Below, in pieces: positions 1 through 8,791 of a stretch of 64,000 bases of DNA. Source of the DNA: Pseudomonas sp. GOM7 (GTDB lineage Bacteria; Pseudomonadota; Gammaproteobacteria; Pseudomonadales; Pseudomonadaceae); assembly GCF_026723825.1 (NCBI RefSeq), contig NZ_CP113519.1, forward strand, positions 1,736,001 to 1,800,000, written 5' to 3'. Numbering within the stretch: the first letter of the stretch is position 1; the number at the start of each line of letters is the position of its first letter. Made by a program: the position numbers and the translations under genes. Under the pieces are notes generated by a model. The model ran no database searches, was not told the DNA's origin, and was given only the letters and a program-made list of their open reading frames with translations.

Positions 1-1
1 A

Positions 2-1000
2 GCGCTCTCGCTGTGCGGTGTGATGTCCTTGCTGACACTTGGAGCCATGCCACTGCACGCAGAAACCTCCGCTGCATCCTCCGTATTCGCCATCGAGTCG
101 CCCAAGGCGTTGCACAGCCTGCTGCTCGATGTGGTCAACACCGGCAAGCGACTCGTTGCCGTGGGCGACCGTGGCCATATCCTCTATTCCGACGATCTGG
201 GACAGCACTGGAACCAGGCCAAGGTGCCGACCCGGCAGATGCTCACCGCCCTGTATTTCGTCGATGATCAGCACGGCTGGGCCGTGGGTCACGATGCGCA
301 GATTCTCGCGACCACCGACGGAGGCCTGACCTGGATCAAGCAGTTCGAGGATCTGGAGCGCGAAGCGCCGCTGCTCGACGTCTGGTTCAAGGATCTGCAG
401 ACCGGCTTCGCGGTCGGTGCCTATGGCGCGTTGCTGGAAACCCTCGATGGCGGCAAGAGCTGGGAGGACATCAGCGATCGCCTGGACAACGAGGACGCCT
501 ATCACCTCAATGCCATCGCGGCGGTCAAGGACAGTGGACTGTTCGTGGTCGGTGAGATGGGTGTGATGTTCCGTTCCGCGGATTGGGGCGAGACCTGGGA
601 GCGTATCGAGAAACCACCCTACGAGGGATCGCTGTTCGGTGTCATGGGCACTGATCAGCCAGCCACCTTGCTGGCTTACGGCCTGCGCGGCCACCTGTTC
701 CGCTCCACCGATTTTGGCGACAGTTGGCAGCAGATTCCGCTGCAGAAAGCCGGTAACGGCCCGCTGGAGTTCGGCCTTTCTGGTGGTGCACGCCTGGCCG
801 ATGGCTCGCTGGTGATCGTCGGCAATGGCGGCAGCGTGCTGCGCAGCGACGATGGCGGACGCAGCTTCAGCCTGTTCAATCGTCCGGATCGTCAGTCCCT
901 GGCCGCCGTGGCTGCCGGTGACAAGGGTCAGTTGGTGCTGGTGGGGCAGGGCGGTGTGCGCCTGGCTACCGCTACCGGTGCCGACCTGGCCGCACAATAA
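2..1000 (+). CDS. YCF48-family beta-propeller protein, partial at 5' end
   Basis: The frame is open from the first bases of the window, so the start probably lies upstream; an internal ATG at 20 would cut into the signal peptide (hydrophobic stretch, then a MPLHAET-type cleavage region). The rest is a series of BNR/YCF48-like propeller blades with repeated 'GDRGHILYSDDLGQHW' and 'DGGKSWED' signatures, as in plant and cyanobacterial HCF136/YCF48 proteins. It is probably periplasmic. The stop is 16 bases before an RND/MMPL permease, with which it should be co-transcribed. The same pair occurs again at 36.1-39.6 kb, so these are paralogous modules. Function is unknown; a chaperone or assembly role for the partner permease is an inference from family and context. 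Confidence 0.8.
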   Translation, partial: ALSLCGVMSLLTLGAMPLHAETSAASSVFAIESPKALHSLLLDVVNTGKRLVAVGDRGHILYSDDLGQHWNQAKVPTRQMLTALYFVDDQHGWAVGHDAQILATTDGGLTWIKQFEDLEREAPLLDVWFKDLQTGFAVGAYGALLETLDGGKSWEDISDRLDNEDAYHLNAIAAVKDSGLFVVGEMGVMFRSADWGETWERIEKPPYEGSLFGVMGTDQPATLLAYGLRGHLFRSTDFGDSWQQIPLQKAGNGPLEFGLSGGARLADGSLVIVGNGGSVLRSDDGGRSFSLFNRPDRQSLAAVAAGDKGQLVLVGQGGVRLATATGADLAAQ

Positions 1001-1016
1001 CAAGGGGTAGCGTTCG

Positions 1017-3395
1017 ATGTCCGACCATCAAATGAACAAGGCGACCTTCCTGGAGCGCCTGATCTTCAACAATCGGCCGGCGGTTATCCTGCTCTGCTTG
1101 TTGACCACCATCTTCCTGCTCTATCAGGCCACGCAGATTCGTCCCTCGACCAGTTTCGAGAAGATGATCCCGCTGTCGCACCCCTTCATCCAGAACATGA
1201 TGGAGCACCGCAACGACCTGGCGAACCTGGGCAACACCGTGCGTATTTCGGTGGAAGCCAAGAATGGCGACATCTTCACCAAGGAGTACATGGAGACGCT
1301 GCGCCAGATCCATGACGAGGTCTTCTACATCAATGGTGTGGATCGCTCCAACCTGAAGTCGCTGTGGAGCCCCAGCGTGCGCTGGACCGAAGTGACCGAG
1401 GAAGGCTTCGCCGGTGGCGAGGTGATCCCGCAGACCTACGACGGCAGCGCCGAGAGCCTGGACGAGTTGCGCAGCAACGTGCTCAAGTCCGGCCAGATCG
1501 GTCGTCTGGTCGCCAACAACTTCAAGTCCAGCATCATCGACGTGCCGTTGCTGGAGTCCTATCCGGATCCGAACGACCAGGGCAAGCTGATCAAGCTCGA
1601 CTACCAGCAGTTCTCTCATGAGCTGGAAGAGAAGATTCGCGACAAGTACCAGGCACTCAACCCGAACGTGCAGGTGCACATCGTCGGTTTCGCCAAGAAG
1701 GTCGGCGACCTGATCGATGGCCTGATCATGGTGGTGGGCTTCTTCGCCATCGTCCTGCTGATCACCTTCGCCCTGCTGTACTGGTTTAGCTGGTGTATCC
1801 GCAGCACCATCGGCGTGCTGCTGACCACCCTGATTGCCGTGGTCTGGCAACTGGGCCTGATCCATCTGATCGGTTTCGGTATCGACCCCTATTCGATGCT
1901 CGTGCCTTTCCTGATCTTTGCCATCGGCGTGTCCCATGGCGTACAGAAGATCAACGGTATCGCCCTGCAATCGAGCGGTGCCGAGAACTCCCTGATGGCG
2001 GCGCGGTTGACCTTCCGACAACTGTTCCTGCCGGGCATGATCGCGATTCTGGCGGACGCGGTGGGCTTCATCGCGCTGCTGGTCATCGATATCGGCGTGA
2101 TCCACGAACTGGCCATCGGCGCCTCCATCGGCGTTCTGGTCATCGTCTTCACCAACCTCATCCTGCTGCCGGTGGCGATTTCCTACCTCGGTATCAGCAA
2201 GAAGGCCATCGCTCGCAGCAAGCGTGAGGAAACCCTCGAGAAGCCCATGTGGCGTTTGCTGTCGAATGCTGCGCACCCAACCGTGGCGCCGTTCATGGTG
2301 GTCATCGCGCTGGTGGCAGGCGTCGGCTGCTTCCTCTATCAGAAGGCCAACCTGCAGGTCGGCGACCTCGACCAGGGTGCGCCGGAGTTGCGCCCGGATT
2401 CGCGCTACAACCTGGACAACGACTTCATCATCCAGAACTACTCGACCAGCTCCGACGTGCTGGTGGTGATGGTCAAGACCGATCGCGAAGGCTGCTCGCG
2501 CTACGATGCGCTGTCGGCGATGGATGAGCTGATGTGGAGGATGGAGAACACGCCTGGCGTGCAATCGGCCATTTCCATGGTCACGGTGTCCAAGCAGCTG
2601 ATCAAGGGCATGAACGAGGGCAACCTGAAGTGGGAAACCCTGTCGCGTAACCAGGACGTGCTGAACAACTCCATCGCCCGTGCCGACGGTCTGTACAACG
2701 CCGACTGCTCGTTGGCGCCGGTGCTGCTGTTCCTCGAAGACCACAAGGCGGCAACCCTCAAGCGTGCCGTTGCTGCCGTGCAGGCGTTCGCCGACGAGCA
2801 CAATCGTGACGGTCTGCAGTTCCTGCTGGCCTCGGGCAACGCCGGTATCGAGGCGGCGACCAATGAAGTGATCTCCACCTCCGAGTTGCTGATGCTGTCA
2901 CTGGTGTACCTGTGGGTGGCGGTGATGTGCCTGATCACCTTCCGTTCGATTCCGGCGATGATCTGCATCGTGCTGCCGCTGATCCTCACCTCGATTCTGG
3001 GCAACGCCCTGATGGCCTGGCTGGGTATCGGCATGAAGGTTGCCACCCTGCCGGTGATCGCGCTCGGTGTGGGCATCGGCGTGGACTACGGCATCTACAT
3101 ATACAGTCGCCTGGAGAGCTTCCTGCGCGCCGGGCTACCGTTGCAGGAGGCCTACTACCAGACGCTCAAGTCGACCGGCAAGGCAGTGCTGTTCACCGGT
3201 CTGTGCCTGGCTATCGGCGTGGCGACCTGGATGTTCTCGGCGATCAAGTTCCAGGCCGACATGGGCCTGATGCTGACCTTCATGTTCATCGTCAACATGT
3301 TCGGCGCCATGCTCCTCTTGCCGGCGCTGGCGCGCTTTTTGATCAAGCCTGAGAAACTGGCGGGCAAGAAGAGCGGTTCGCTGCTGGCGCATTGA
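1017..3395 (+). CDS. RND/MMPL-family inner-membrane transporter
   Basis: A 792-residue permease with the two-fold MMPL architecture: one N-terminal membrane helix, a large periplasmic loop, a helix bundle, then the same again. Late in the protein the motif GVGIGVDYGIYIY carries the conserved Asp in a membrane helix typical of proton-driven MmpL/RND proteins, with a second characteristic stretch ADAVGF in the first bundle. There is no adjacent MFP adaptor or TolC gene, which separates it from HAE-type drug pumps. It follows the YCF48 gene closely with AAGGGG as ribosome site. The protein is clearly homologous over its whole length to the one at 37,256-39,646. The substrate is unknown; a hydrophobic molecule or lipid is plausible for the family. 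Confidence 0.85.
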   Translation: MSDHQMNKATFLERLIFNNRPAVILLCLLTTIFLLYQATQIRPSTSFEKMIPLSHPFIQNMMEHRNDLANLGNTVRISVEAKNGDIFTKEYMETLRQIHDEVFYINGVDRSNLKSLWSPSVRWTEVTEEGFAGGEVIPQTYDGSAESLDELRSNVLKSGQIGRLVANNFKSSIIDVPLLESYPDPNDQGKLIKLDYQQFSHELEEKIRDKYQALNPNVQVHIVGFAKKVGDLIDGLIMVVGFFAIVLLITFALLYWFSWCIRSTIGVLLTTLIAVVWQLGLIHLIGFGIDPYSMLVPFLIFAIGVSHGVQKINGIALQSSGAENSLMAARLTFRQLFLPGMIAILADAVGFIALLVIDIGVIHELAIGASIGVLVIVFTNLILLPVAISYLGISKKAIARSKREETLEKPMWRLLSNAAHPTVAPFMVVIALVAGVGCFLYQKANLQVGDLDQGAPELRPDSRYNLDNDFIIQNYSTSSDVLVVMVKTDREGCSRYDALSAMDELMWRMENTPGVQSAISMVTVSKQLIKGMNEGNLKWETLSRNQDVLNNSIARADGLYNADCSLAPVLLFLEDHKAATLKRAVAAVQAFADEHNRDGLQFLLASGNAGIEAATNEVISTSELLMLSLVYLWVAVMCLITFRSIPAMICIVLPLILTSILGNALMAWLGIGMKVATLPVIALGVGIGVDYGIYIYSRLESFLRAGLPLQEAYYQTLKSTGKAVLFTGLCLAIGVATWMFSAIKFQADMGLMLTFMFIVNMFGAMLLLPALARFLIKPEKLAGKKSGSLLAH

Positions 3396-3437
3396 GCCTC
3401 CCCGGCGTTGCGATCTTGGTCGCAACGCTGACTGCAT

Positions 3438-3470
3438 GAAAAACGCCGTGCTCAAGAGCACGGCGTTTTC
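3438..3470. terminator. Bidirectional terminator hairpin
   Basis: AAAACGCCGTGCT and its inverse flank a short loop, with A and T runs on either side. It lies between the convergent RND gene and bepA-like gene, so it can serve both strands. Confidence 0.85.
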
Positions 3471-3494
3471 GTTTGGAGAGGGCGGTGTGGCGAA

Positions 3495-4928
3495 TCAGCG
3501 CAGCATCTGGTCGACCATGCGCTGCTCGTCTTCCAGTTCGCGCTGGCGGGCATCGAGGCGCGAAGCCAGTTGGAAGTTGTTGCTGGCGCGGCGCTTGGCG
3601 AAGTCGAGCTGCTCCAGGGCCTGTTTGTAATCGCCAACCAGGGCGAAATATTCGGCACGGGCCTGGTGCAAGCCGATGGTGTTGCCGCTCAGGCCACGCA
3701 CTTCGGCCACCTGGTACCAGACGTCGGGATCCTTGTCGCGCACCTTCACCAACTCGTCCAGGGCACGTTCGGCATCCTGGGTGCGGCGCTGCTTGAGCAG
3801 CAGATCGACCCGCGCCTGCTGCAGCGGGTAACTGCTGGGGTAGAGGGTGAACATACGGGTTTGTCGGCGCTGGGCCTCGTCCAGGCGATTCTGCGCCATG
3901 TCCAGCTCGATCTGTGCCAGGTTGTAGATGAGCTCGTCCGGGTCGCTCTTGAGCAGCGGCTGCAGTGTCTGCCATGCCTCGTCTAGCTGGCCGCTCTTCA
4001 TCTGCGCCAGAACCAGGCCATAACGCGCGGCGTCGAGCTTGGGGTTCTCGTCGAGCATCGCGCGGAAGCGCTTGGCAGCGACTCCCGGGGTTTCCTCGTA
4101 GGTCAATTGCACGCGGGCACGCATCAGTTGGTAGCGCAGGCTGTCTTCCACGCCCTTGGCCGGATACTGCTCGGCGCGGTTGCGGGTGTCGGCAATGCGC
4201 GACTCCGAAACCGGGTGCGTGAGCAGGAATTCTGGTGGCTTGGCGTCGTAGCGGTACTGGCGCATCAGGCGCTCGAACATGCTTGGCATGGCCCTTGGGT
4301 CGTAGCCGGCGCGCTCCAGGTTGAGCAGGCCGATACGGTCGGCCTCCTGCTCGTTCTGCCGGGAGAAGCGCCGTTGTTCCTGAATCGCCGCCGCCTGGGC
4401 AGAAAAGATGGTGGCCATGCCGGCATCACCGGCACCGGCAGCAGCTGCGACGATGCCGGCGAGCATCGCTGCCATCAACGGCAACTGCATGCGTTGCTGT
4501 GCTTCCAGGCCGCGGGCGAAGTGGCGTTGCGACAAGTGCGCCAGTTCGTGAGCCATCACCGAGGCGTACTCGGCCTCGGTCTGGGCATAGAGAAACAGGC
4601 CGCCATTGACGCCGATGATCCCGCCAGGTGCGGCGAAGGCATTGAGCTGCGGGCTATTGAGCAGGATGAACTCCAGACGTCGATCCTGCACCTGGCTGGT
4701 TTCCGCCAGGCGATAGACGCTGCTTTCGACGAAGTCCTTGAGCAGCGGGTCGTCGAGCTGGGCGACCTGGCCACGCAGCAGAGCCAGCCAGGCGCGGCCC
4801 AGCAGATGCTCCTGCTGCGGCGAGACGATGGACGAACTGGAGTCGCCGAGCGAAGGCAGATCGCTGGCCCCGGTGTGGGCGGCGAAGAGGCAGGCGAGCG
4901 TCAACAGGGTAGGGCGCAGAAAAGTCAT
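3495..4928 (-). CDS. bepA: BepA-like M48 metalloprotease with TPR domain
   Basis: A 477-residue exported protein: signal peptide (about residues 1-21), M48 protease domain with the zinc site HELAH inside AEYASVMAHELAHLSQRHF and the third ligand region EQEADRIGL, and a C-terminal tetratricopeptide half. This matches BepA (YfgC), the periplasmic chaperone/protease that acts on LptD and BAM substrates at the outer membrane, in both length and layout. In P. aeruginosa the gene at this locus precedes a TusA-like gene and a PerM-like permease, as here. It is transcribed away from the tusA-like gene and ends at the bidirectional hairpin. Confidence 0.88.
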   Translation of the reverse strand: MTFLRPTLLTLACLFAAHTGASDLPSLGDSSSSIVSPQQEHLLGRAWLALLRGQVAQLDDPLLKDFVESSVYRLAETSQVQDRRLEFILLNSPQLNAFAAPGGIIGVNGGLFLYAQTEAEYASVMAHELAHLSQRHFARGLEAQQRMQLPLMAAMLAGIVAAAAGAGDAGMATIFSAQAAAIQEQRRFSRQNEQEADRIGLLNLERAGYDPRAMPSMFERLMRQYRYDAKPPEFLLTHPVSESRIADTRNRAEQYPAKGVEDSLRYQLMRARVQLTYEETPGVAAKRFRAMLDENPKLDAARYGLVLAQMKSGQLDEAWQTLQPLLKSDPDELIYNLAQIELDMAQNRLDEAQRRQTRMFTLYPSSYPLQQARVDLLLKQRRTQDAERALDELVKVRDKDPDVWYQVAEVRGLSGNTIGLHQARAEYFALVGDYKQALEQLDFAKRRASNNFQLASRLDARQRELEDEQRMVDQMLR

Positions 4929-5017
4929 GCAACTGAAGCTCTTGGCTGGCGAAATGGGCTTACTGTAGCTGGCTGGGTGTCGTGCTGGCCAGGGATCGAA
5001 GGCGTTCGGTATCCTAG

Positions 5018-5172
5018 CAGGCCGTGGAAAACTACCTGCGTTGGCAATACTGCGTTAAAAACAGCCTCGTGTGCGAGCCCAGTCAAAATGCTCATTTACT
5101 ACACGTAAACTGCGCTTTCTCGGCCGTTTTTGCCTTGTCTTGCCTGCCTCGTCTACGTTTTCCAACGGCCTG
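5018..5172. repeat. MITE-like repeat, copy 1
   Basis: A 155 bp element with terminal inverted repeats resembling CAGGCCGTTGAAAAAC, flanked by the direct repeat CTAG (5014-5017 and 5173-5176). It shares the internal segment around AATGCTCATTTAC with the copies at 42,087 and 51,251, here in the opposite orientation. It fills the promoter region between the bepA-like and tusA-like genes. No coding capacity. Confidence 0.8.
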
Positions 5173-5197
5173 CTAGCCGTCTTTGTTGGAGTAGACG

Positions 5198-5437
5198 ATG
5201 ACTGATGTACCTGAGTTCGATGTCGAACTCGACGCCTCCGGGCTCAATTGCCCCCTGCCACTGCTCAAGGCCAAGCTCGAACTCAATCGCCTGAGCAGTG
5301 GCGCGGTGCTCAAGGTCACCGCCACCGATGCGGGATCGCAGCGCGACTTTCGCGCCTTTGCCAGCCTGGCCGGCCACGCGCTGCTGCATGAAGAGGTGGG
5401 CGAGGGCGTCTACCGCTACTGGTTGCGCAAGGCCTGA
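5198..5437 (+). CDS. TusA-family sulfur carrier protein
   Basis: A 79-residue protein of the TusA/YedF/SirA fold. The family signature is present near the N-terminus: LDASGLNCPLPLLKAK, with Cys18 as the expected persulfide carrier. Such proteins pass sulfur between a cysteine desulfurase and acceptors for tRNA thiolation or molybdenum-cofactor enzymes; several paralogues usually occur in one Pseudomonas genome, so the precise partner cannot be read from sequence. It sits between bepA-like and an AI-2E-family permease, the order known from P. aeruginosa, where the locus has been tied to molybdenum metabolism. The MITE ends about 25 bases upstream of the start. Confidence 0.85.
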   Translation: MTDVPEFDVELDASGLNCPLPLLKAKLELNRLSSGAVLKVTATDAGSQRDFRAFASLAGHALLHEEVGEGVYRYWLRKA

Positions 5438-5473
5438 TCCGTATCGGGCCAAGGTTTCTTTGAAGGATTGCTG

Positions 5474-6535
5474 ATGTTCAAGGTTTTGCAGGATTGGGTG
5501 CACCGTTACTTCTCCGATGAGCAGGCGGTGGTGTTGGCGGTATTGCTGGTGCTCGGCTTTGCCGTGGTGCTGACGCTCGGCGGCATGCTGGCGCCAGTGC
5601 TGACCGGGCTGGTGCTGGCCTTCCTGATGCAGGGGCTGGTCAATGGCCTGGAGCGCCTCAAGGTGCCGCAGACTTTGGCTGTCTGGCTGGTGTTCACCTT
5701 GTTCATGGGGGCACTGGTGGTGTTCATGCTGGTGCTGATGCCATTGCTCTGGCAGCAGCTCAGTACCCTGTTCAACGAACTGCCGCGCATGGTCGTCGAA
5801 TGGCAGGCGCTGCTCCTGCTGCTGCCGGAGCGTTATCCCCACCTGATCAGCGATGCCCAGGTGCTGCAACTGATCGAAAGCATGCGCGGTGAGGTGGGCA
5901 AGTTCGGCCAGTGGGCCTTGTCCTTCTCCCTTTCCAGCCTGCCCATGCTGGTCAGCCTGATGATCTATTTGGTGCTGGTACCCATCCTGGTGTTCTTCTT
6001 CCTCAAGGATCGCGAGCTGATCGGTAGCTGGTTCCGCGGCTACCTGCCGCGCGAGCGTGCGCTGATCACCCAGGTGTCGCAGGAAATGAACCAGCAGATT
6101 GCCAATTACATTCGTGGCAAGTTCATCGAGATCATCATATGTGGTGTGGTCACCTATATCGCCTTCGCCTATCTGGGGCTCAACTACGCCGCGCTGCTGG
6201 CGTTACTGGTGGGGCTTTCGGTAGTGGTGCCCTACATCGGCGCGGTGGTGGTGACCGTGCCGGTGGCGCTGATCGGTCTGTTCCAGTGGGGCTGGAGCGA
6301 CCAGTTCATCTACCTGATGATCGTTTACGGCATCATCCAGGCGCTCGATGGCAACGTGCTGGTGCCGCTGCTGTTCTCCGAGGCGGTCAACCTGCACCCG
6401 GTGGCGATCATCTGCGCGGTGCTGCTGTTCGGCGGCCTGTGGGGCTTCTGGGGTGTGTTCTTCGCCATTCCCCTGGCCACCCTGTTCAAGGCGGTGATCA
6501 ACGCCTGGCCGAGGATCGAACCGGAGCCCGTCTAG
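5474..6535 (+). CDS. AI-2E family (PerM-like) membrane permease
   Basis: A roughly 353-residue polytopic protein with the AI-2E transporter architecture: N-terminal helix pairs, a charged central loop (about residues 90-145), then the conserved block around LVPILVFFFLKDRELI and a C-terminal bundle with DGNVLVPLLFSEAVNLHP and LFGGLWGFWGVFFAIPLATL. An upstream TTG also gives an open start, but GAAGGA at 5462-5467 is correctly spaced only for the ATG at 5474. Family members export autoinducer-2 or act as Na+/H+ antiporters in some species; the substrate here is unknown. It is co-directional with the tusA-like gene 36 bases upstream. Confidence 0.85.
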   Translation: MFKVLQDWVHRYFSDEQAVVLAVLLVLGFAVVLTLGGMLAPVLTGLVLAFLMQGLVNGLERLKVPQTLAVWLVFTLFMGALVVFMLVLMPLLWQQLSTLFNELPRMVVEWQALLLLLPERYPHLISDAQVLQLIESMRGEVGKFGQWALSFSLSSLPMLVSLMIYLVLVPILVFFFLKDRELIGSWFRGYLPRERALITQVSQEMNQQIANYIRGKFIEIIICGVVTYIAFAYLGLNYAALLALLVGLSVVVPYIGAVVVTVPVALIGLFQWGWSDQFIYLMIVYGIIQALDGNVLVPLLFSEAVNLHPVAIICAVLLFGGLWGFWGVFFAIPLATLFKAVINAWPRIEPEPV

Positions 6536-6560
6536 CACCTAGCCGGGGCCTACACAAACT

Positions 6561-6597
6561 AAAACGCCGCGTCCTCCCTGGGAGGCGCGGCGTTTTT
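6561..6597. terminator. Bidirectional terminator hairpin
   Basis: AAAACGCCGCG and CGCGGCGTTTTT form a GC-rich stem with a GGGAGG-containing loop and flanking A and T runs. It lies between the convergent permease and bcp genes. Confidence 0.85.
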
Positions 6598-6613
6598 CAT
6601 GCGTGAAGCGGGC

Positions 6614-7087
6614 TCAACCCTTGTTCAGCGCCTCGGCGGCGGCGAGCACCTTGTCGACATGGCCGGCAACCTTGATGTTGCGCCACTCCTCGCGCAGCAC
6701 GCCGTCCTTGTCGATGAGGAAGGTGCTGCGCACGATACCCATGTATTCCTTGCCGTAGTTCTTCTTCATCTGGTACACGCCGAACAGGTCGCAGAGCTGG
6801 TGCTCTTCGTCGCTGATCAGCTCGAAGGGGAAGGCCTGCTTGCACTTGAAGCTCTCGTGCTTCTTCAGACTGTCCATGGACACACCGAAGATCAGCGTAT
6901 TGGCCGCCTTGAACTGCTCGAAGCGGGCGCTGAAGTCCATGCCTTCGGTGGTGCAGCCGGGCGTGGCGTCCTTGGGATAGAAGTACAGCACCACCTGCTG
7001 GCCTTTCAGCTCGGAGAGCTTGACCTGCTGGCCGCTGGTGGCGACAGCCTGGAAATCGGCAACGGGTTTGTCGAGTTCGACGGTCAT
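6614..7087 (-). CDS. bcp: Thioredoxin-dependent thiol peroxidase (bacterioferritin comigratory protein)
   Basis: A 157-residue peroxiredoxin of the BCP/PrxQ class. The peroxidatic cysteine sits in the signature PKDATPGCTTEG, and a second Cys follows in the helix region as expected for an atypical two-Cys enzyme. It reduces hydrogen peroxide and organic hydroperoxides in the cytoplasm, with electrons from thioredoxin. It lies downstream of gcvR on the same strand (48 bases apart) and is closed off by the shared hairpin. The Bcp-GcvR pairing next to dapA is a standing arrangement in Pseudomonas. Confidence 0.92.
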   Translation of the reverse strand: MTVELDKPVADFQAVATSGQQVKLSELKGQQVVLYFYPKDATPGCTTEGMDFSARFEQFKAANTLIFGVSMDSLKKHESFKCKQAFPFELISDEEHQLCDLFGVYQMKKNYGKEYMGIVRSTFLIDKDGVLREEWRNIKVAGHVDKVLAAAEALNKG

Positions 7088-7135
7088 GGAAACTCCTTCA
7101 TCTAGCGGTTATCGGCGATCTCGCGAGCTACACAC

Positions 7136-7693
7136 TCAGGGATTCTGTGGGCGCCAGGGTTCGATCAGCGCATCCAGATTCAAGGCATCGGCGAAATCGA
7201 GGAACTGATCGCGCAGCCAGCTGATCTGGGTGCCGGCCGGCAGCGTCACGGTCAGCGTGGCGTTGAGCATGGTGCCGCCGGTCTGCGGGGCTTGGTAGGT
7301 GTCGCAGGTCAGGCTCTCCAACTCGACGCGATGGTCGAGGAAGAACTGGCACAGCTCGTTGAGAATGTCCGGGCGGTACACGGCGCTGACGTAAGCCACG
7401 TAGGGCAGCGCCTGCGGGCGTGCTTCGGCCGCGCCACTGCGAATCAGGTTGACCGAGAAATCGTGCTTCTTGGCCAGTGCCGGCATGCCGGACTCCAGGC
7501 GGGCCAGGGCATCCCAGCTACCGGACACCTGCAGCACCAACGCGCTGTATTCGCCATGGCGGCTCAGGCGGGTGCTGATCACGGCGCAACGGTTCTCGTG
7601 GCAGGCGCGGCTGAGCAGATTGGTCAGGCTCATGGCATCGCGGCCAAGGGCACTGATGAGCAGGAATTGTTCGCGAACGACGGGGGTGGACAT
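7136..7693 (-). CDS. gcvR: GcvR-type ACT-domain regulator
   Basis: A 185-residue protein with two ACT domains: N-terminal 'REQFLLISALGRDAMSLTNLLSRACHENRC' and a second starting near YVAYVSAVYRPDILNELCQFF. This matches GcvR of the glycine cleavage system, a small regulator that in E. coli antagonises GcvA when glycine is low. No gcv genes are in the window, so the regulatory target is inferred from family only. It is divergent from dapA; the 200 bases between the two starts hold both promoters, but no clear operator was recognised. Confidence 0.85.
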   Translation of the reverse strand: MSTPVVREQFLLISALGRDAMSLTNLLSRACHENRCAVISTRLSRHGEYSALVLQVSGSWDALARLESGMPALAKKHDFSVNLIRSGAAEARPQALPYVAYVSAVYRPDILNELCQFFLDHRVELESLTCDTYQAPQTGGTMLNATLTVTLPAGTQISWLRDQFLDFADALNLDALIEPWRPQNP

Positions 7694-7895
7694 GCAGCCT
7701 TCCTAAAGCGATGAACGGCCTGGACGCTCGGGCCACAGGCCAAAGGCAGCAGGGTAACCAAAAGCACCGCCGAGGGGAATGGCGGCGCGGGCCGCGCGCG
7801 AATGCTGCAGGCAGCGCGAGCCCTTGATCCTTGCTTGTGCCGGACACTAGGCGCCAGTACCATTACGGCTCAATTTTTCCGGCAGGAGTGGTTGC

Positions 7896-8774
7896 ATGAT
7901 TGCGGGCAGCATGGTGGCATTGGTCACGCCCATGGATGCGCAAGGGGATCTGGATTGGGATGCCCTGAGCAAACTGGTGGATTTCCACCTGCAGGAGGGC
8001 ACCAACGCCATCGTCGCGGTCGGCACCACGGGTGAGTCCGCCACGCTGGAAGTGTCCGAGCACATCGAAGTGATCCAGCGCGTGGTCAAGCAGGTGGCCG
8101 GGCGCATCCCGGTGATCGCCGGTACCGGCGGCAACTCCACCCGTGAGTCCGTCGAGCTGACCCGCGCTGCTCAGGACGTTGGCGCCGATGCCTGCCTGCT
8201 GGTGACCCCCTACTACAACAAGCCGACCCAGGAAGGCCTGTACCAGCACTTCCGCCACATTGCCGAAGCCGTGGCCATCCCGCAGATCCTCTACAACGTG
8301 CCGGGCCGCACCGTGTGCGACATGCTGCCGGAAACCGTCGAGCGGCTGGCCAAGATCGACAACATCATCGGCATCAAGGAAGCCACTGGCGATCTGCAGC
8401 GCGCTCAGGACGTCATCGACCGCGTGAGCAAGGATTTCCTCGTCTATTCCGGTGACGACGCCACCGCCGTGGAACTGATGCTGCTCGGTGGCAAGGGCAA
8501 CATTTCCGTGACCGCCAACGTCGCCCCGCGCGCCATGAGTGACCTGTGCGCCGCCGCCATGCGTGGCGAAGCTGCCATCGCCCGCGCCATCAACGACCGC
8601 CTGATGCCCCTGCACAAGGCACTGTTCATCGAATCCAACCCGATTCCGGTGAAGTGGGCTCTGCATGAAATGGGCATGATGGGTGACGGCATCCGCCTGC
8701 CGCTGACCTGGCTCAGCCCGCGTTGTCATGAACCGCTGCGCCAGGCCATGCGCCAGTGCGGTGTATTGGCTTAA
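7896..8774 (+). CDS. dapA: 4-Hydroxy-tetrahydrodipicolinate synthase
   Basis: A 292-residue enzyme that condenses pyruvate with aspartate semialdehyde, the first committed step of lysine and diaminopimelate synthesis. The DHDPS signatures are complete: GTTGESATL near residue 44, the catalytic Tyr in ILYNVPGRT, and the Schiff-base Lys in IGIKEATGD. Length is normal for the family. An aggagt ribosome site precedes the ATG. bamC follows after 17 bases, the usual dapA-bamC pairing in gamma-proteobacteria. Confidence 0.96.
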   Translation: MIAGSMVALVTPMDAQGDLDWDALSKLVDFHLQEGTNAIVAVGTTGESATLEVSEHIEVIQRVVKQVAGRIPVIAGTGGNSTRESVELTRAAQDVGADACLLVTPYYNKPTQEGLYQHFRHIAEAVAIPQILYNVPGRTVCDMLPETVERLAKIDNIIGIKEATGDLQRAQDVIDRVSKDFLVYSGDDATAVELMLLGGKGNISVTANVAPRAMSDLCAAAMRGEAAIARAINDRLMPLHKALFIESNPIPVKWALHEMGMMGDGIRLPLTWLSPRCHEPLRQAMRQCGVLA

Positions 8775-8791
8775 CCCTAAGGATTCTACGC

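Noticed and set aside
972..2801. 609-codon open frame on the minus strand
   Set aside because: Lies wholly antisense to the RND permease, has the His/Gln/Asp-rich composition of high-GC shadow frames and no domain.
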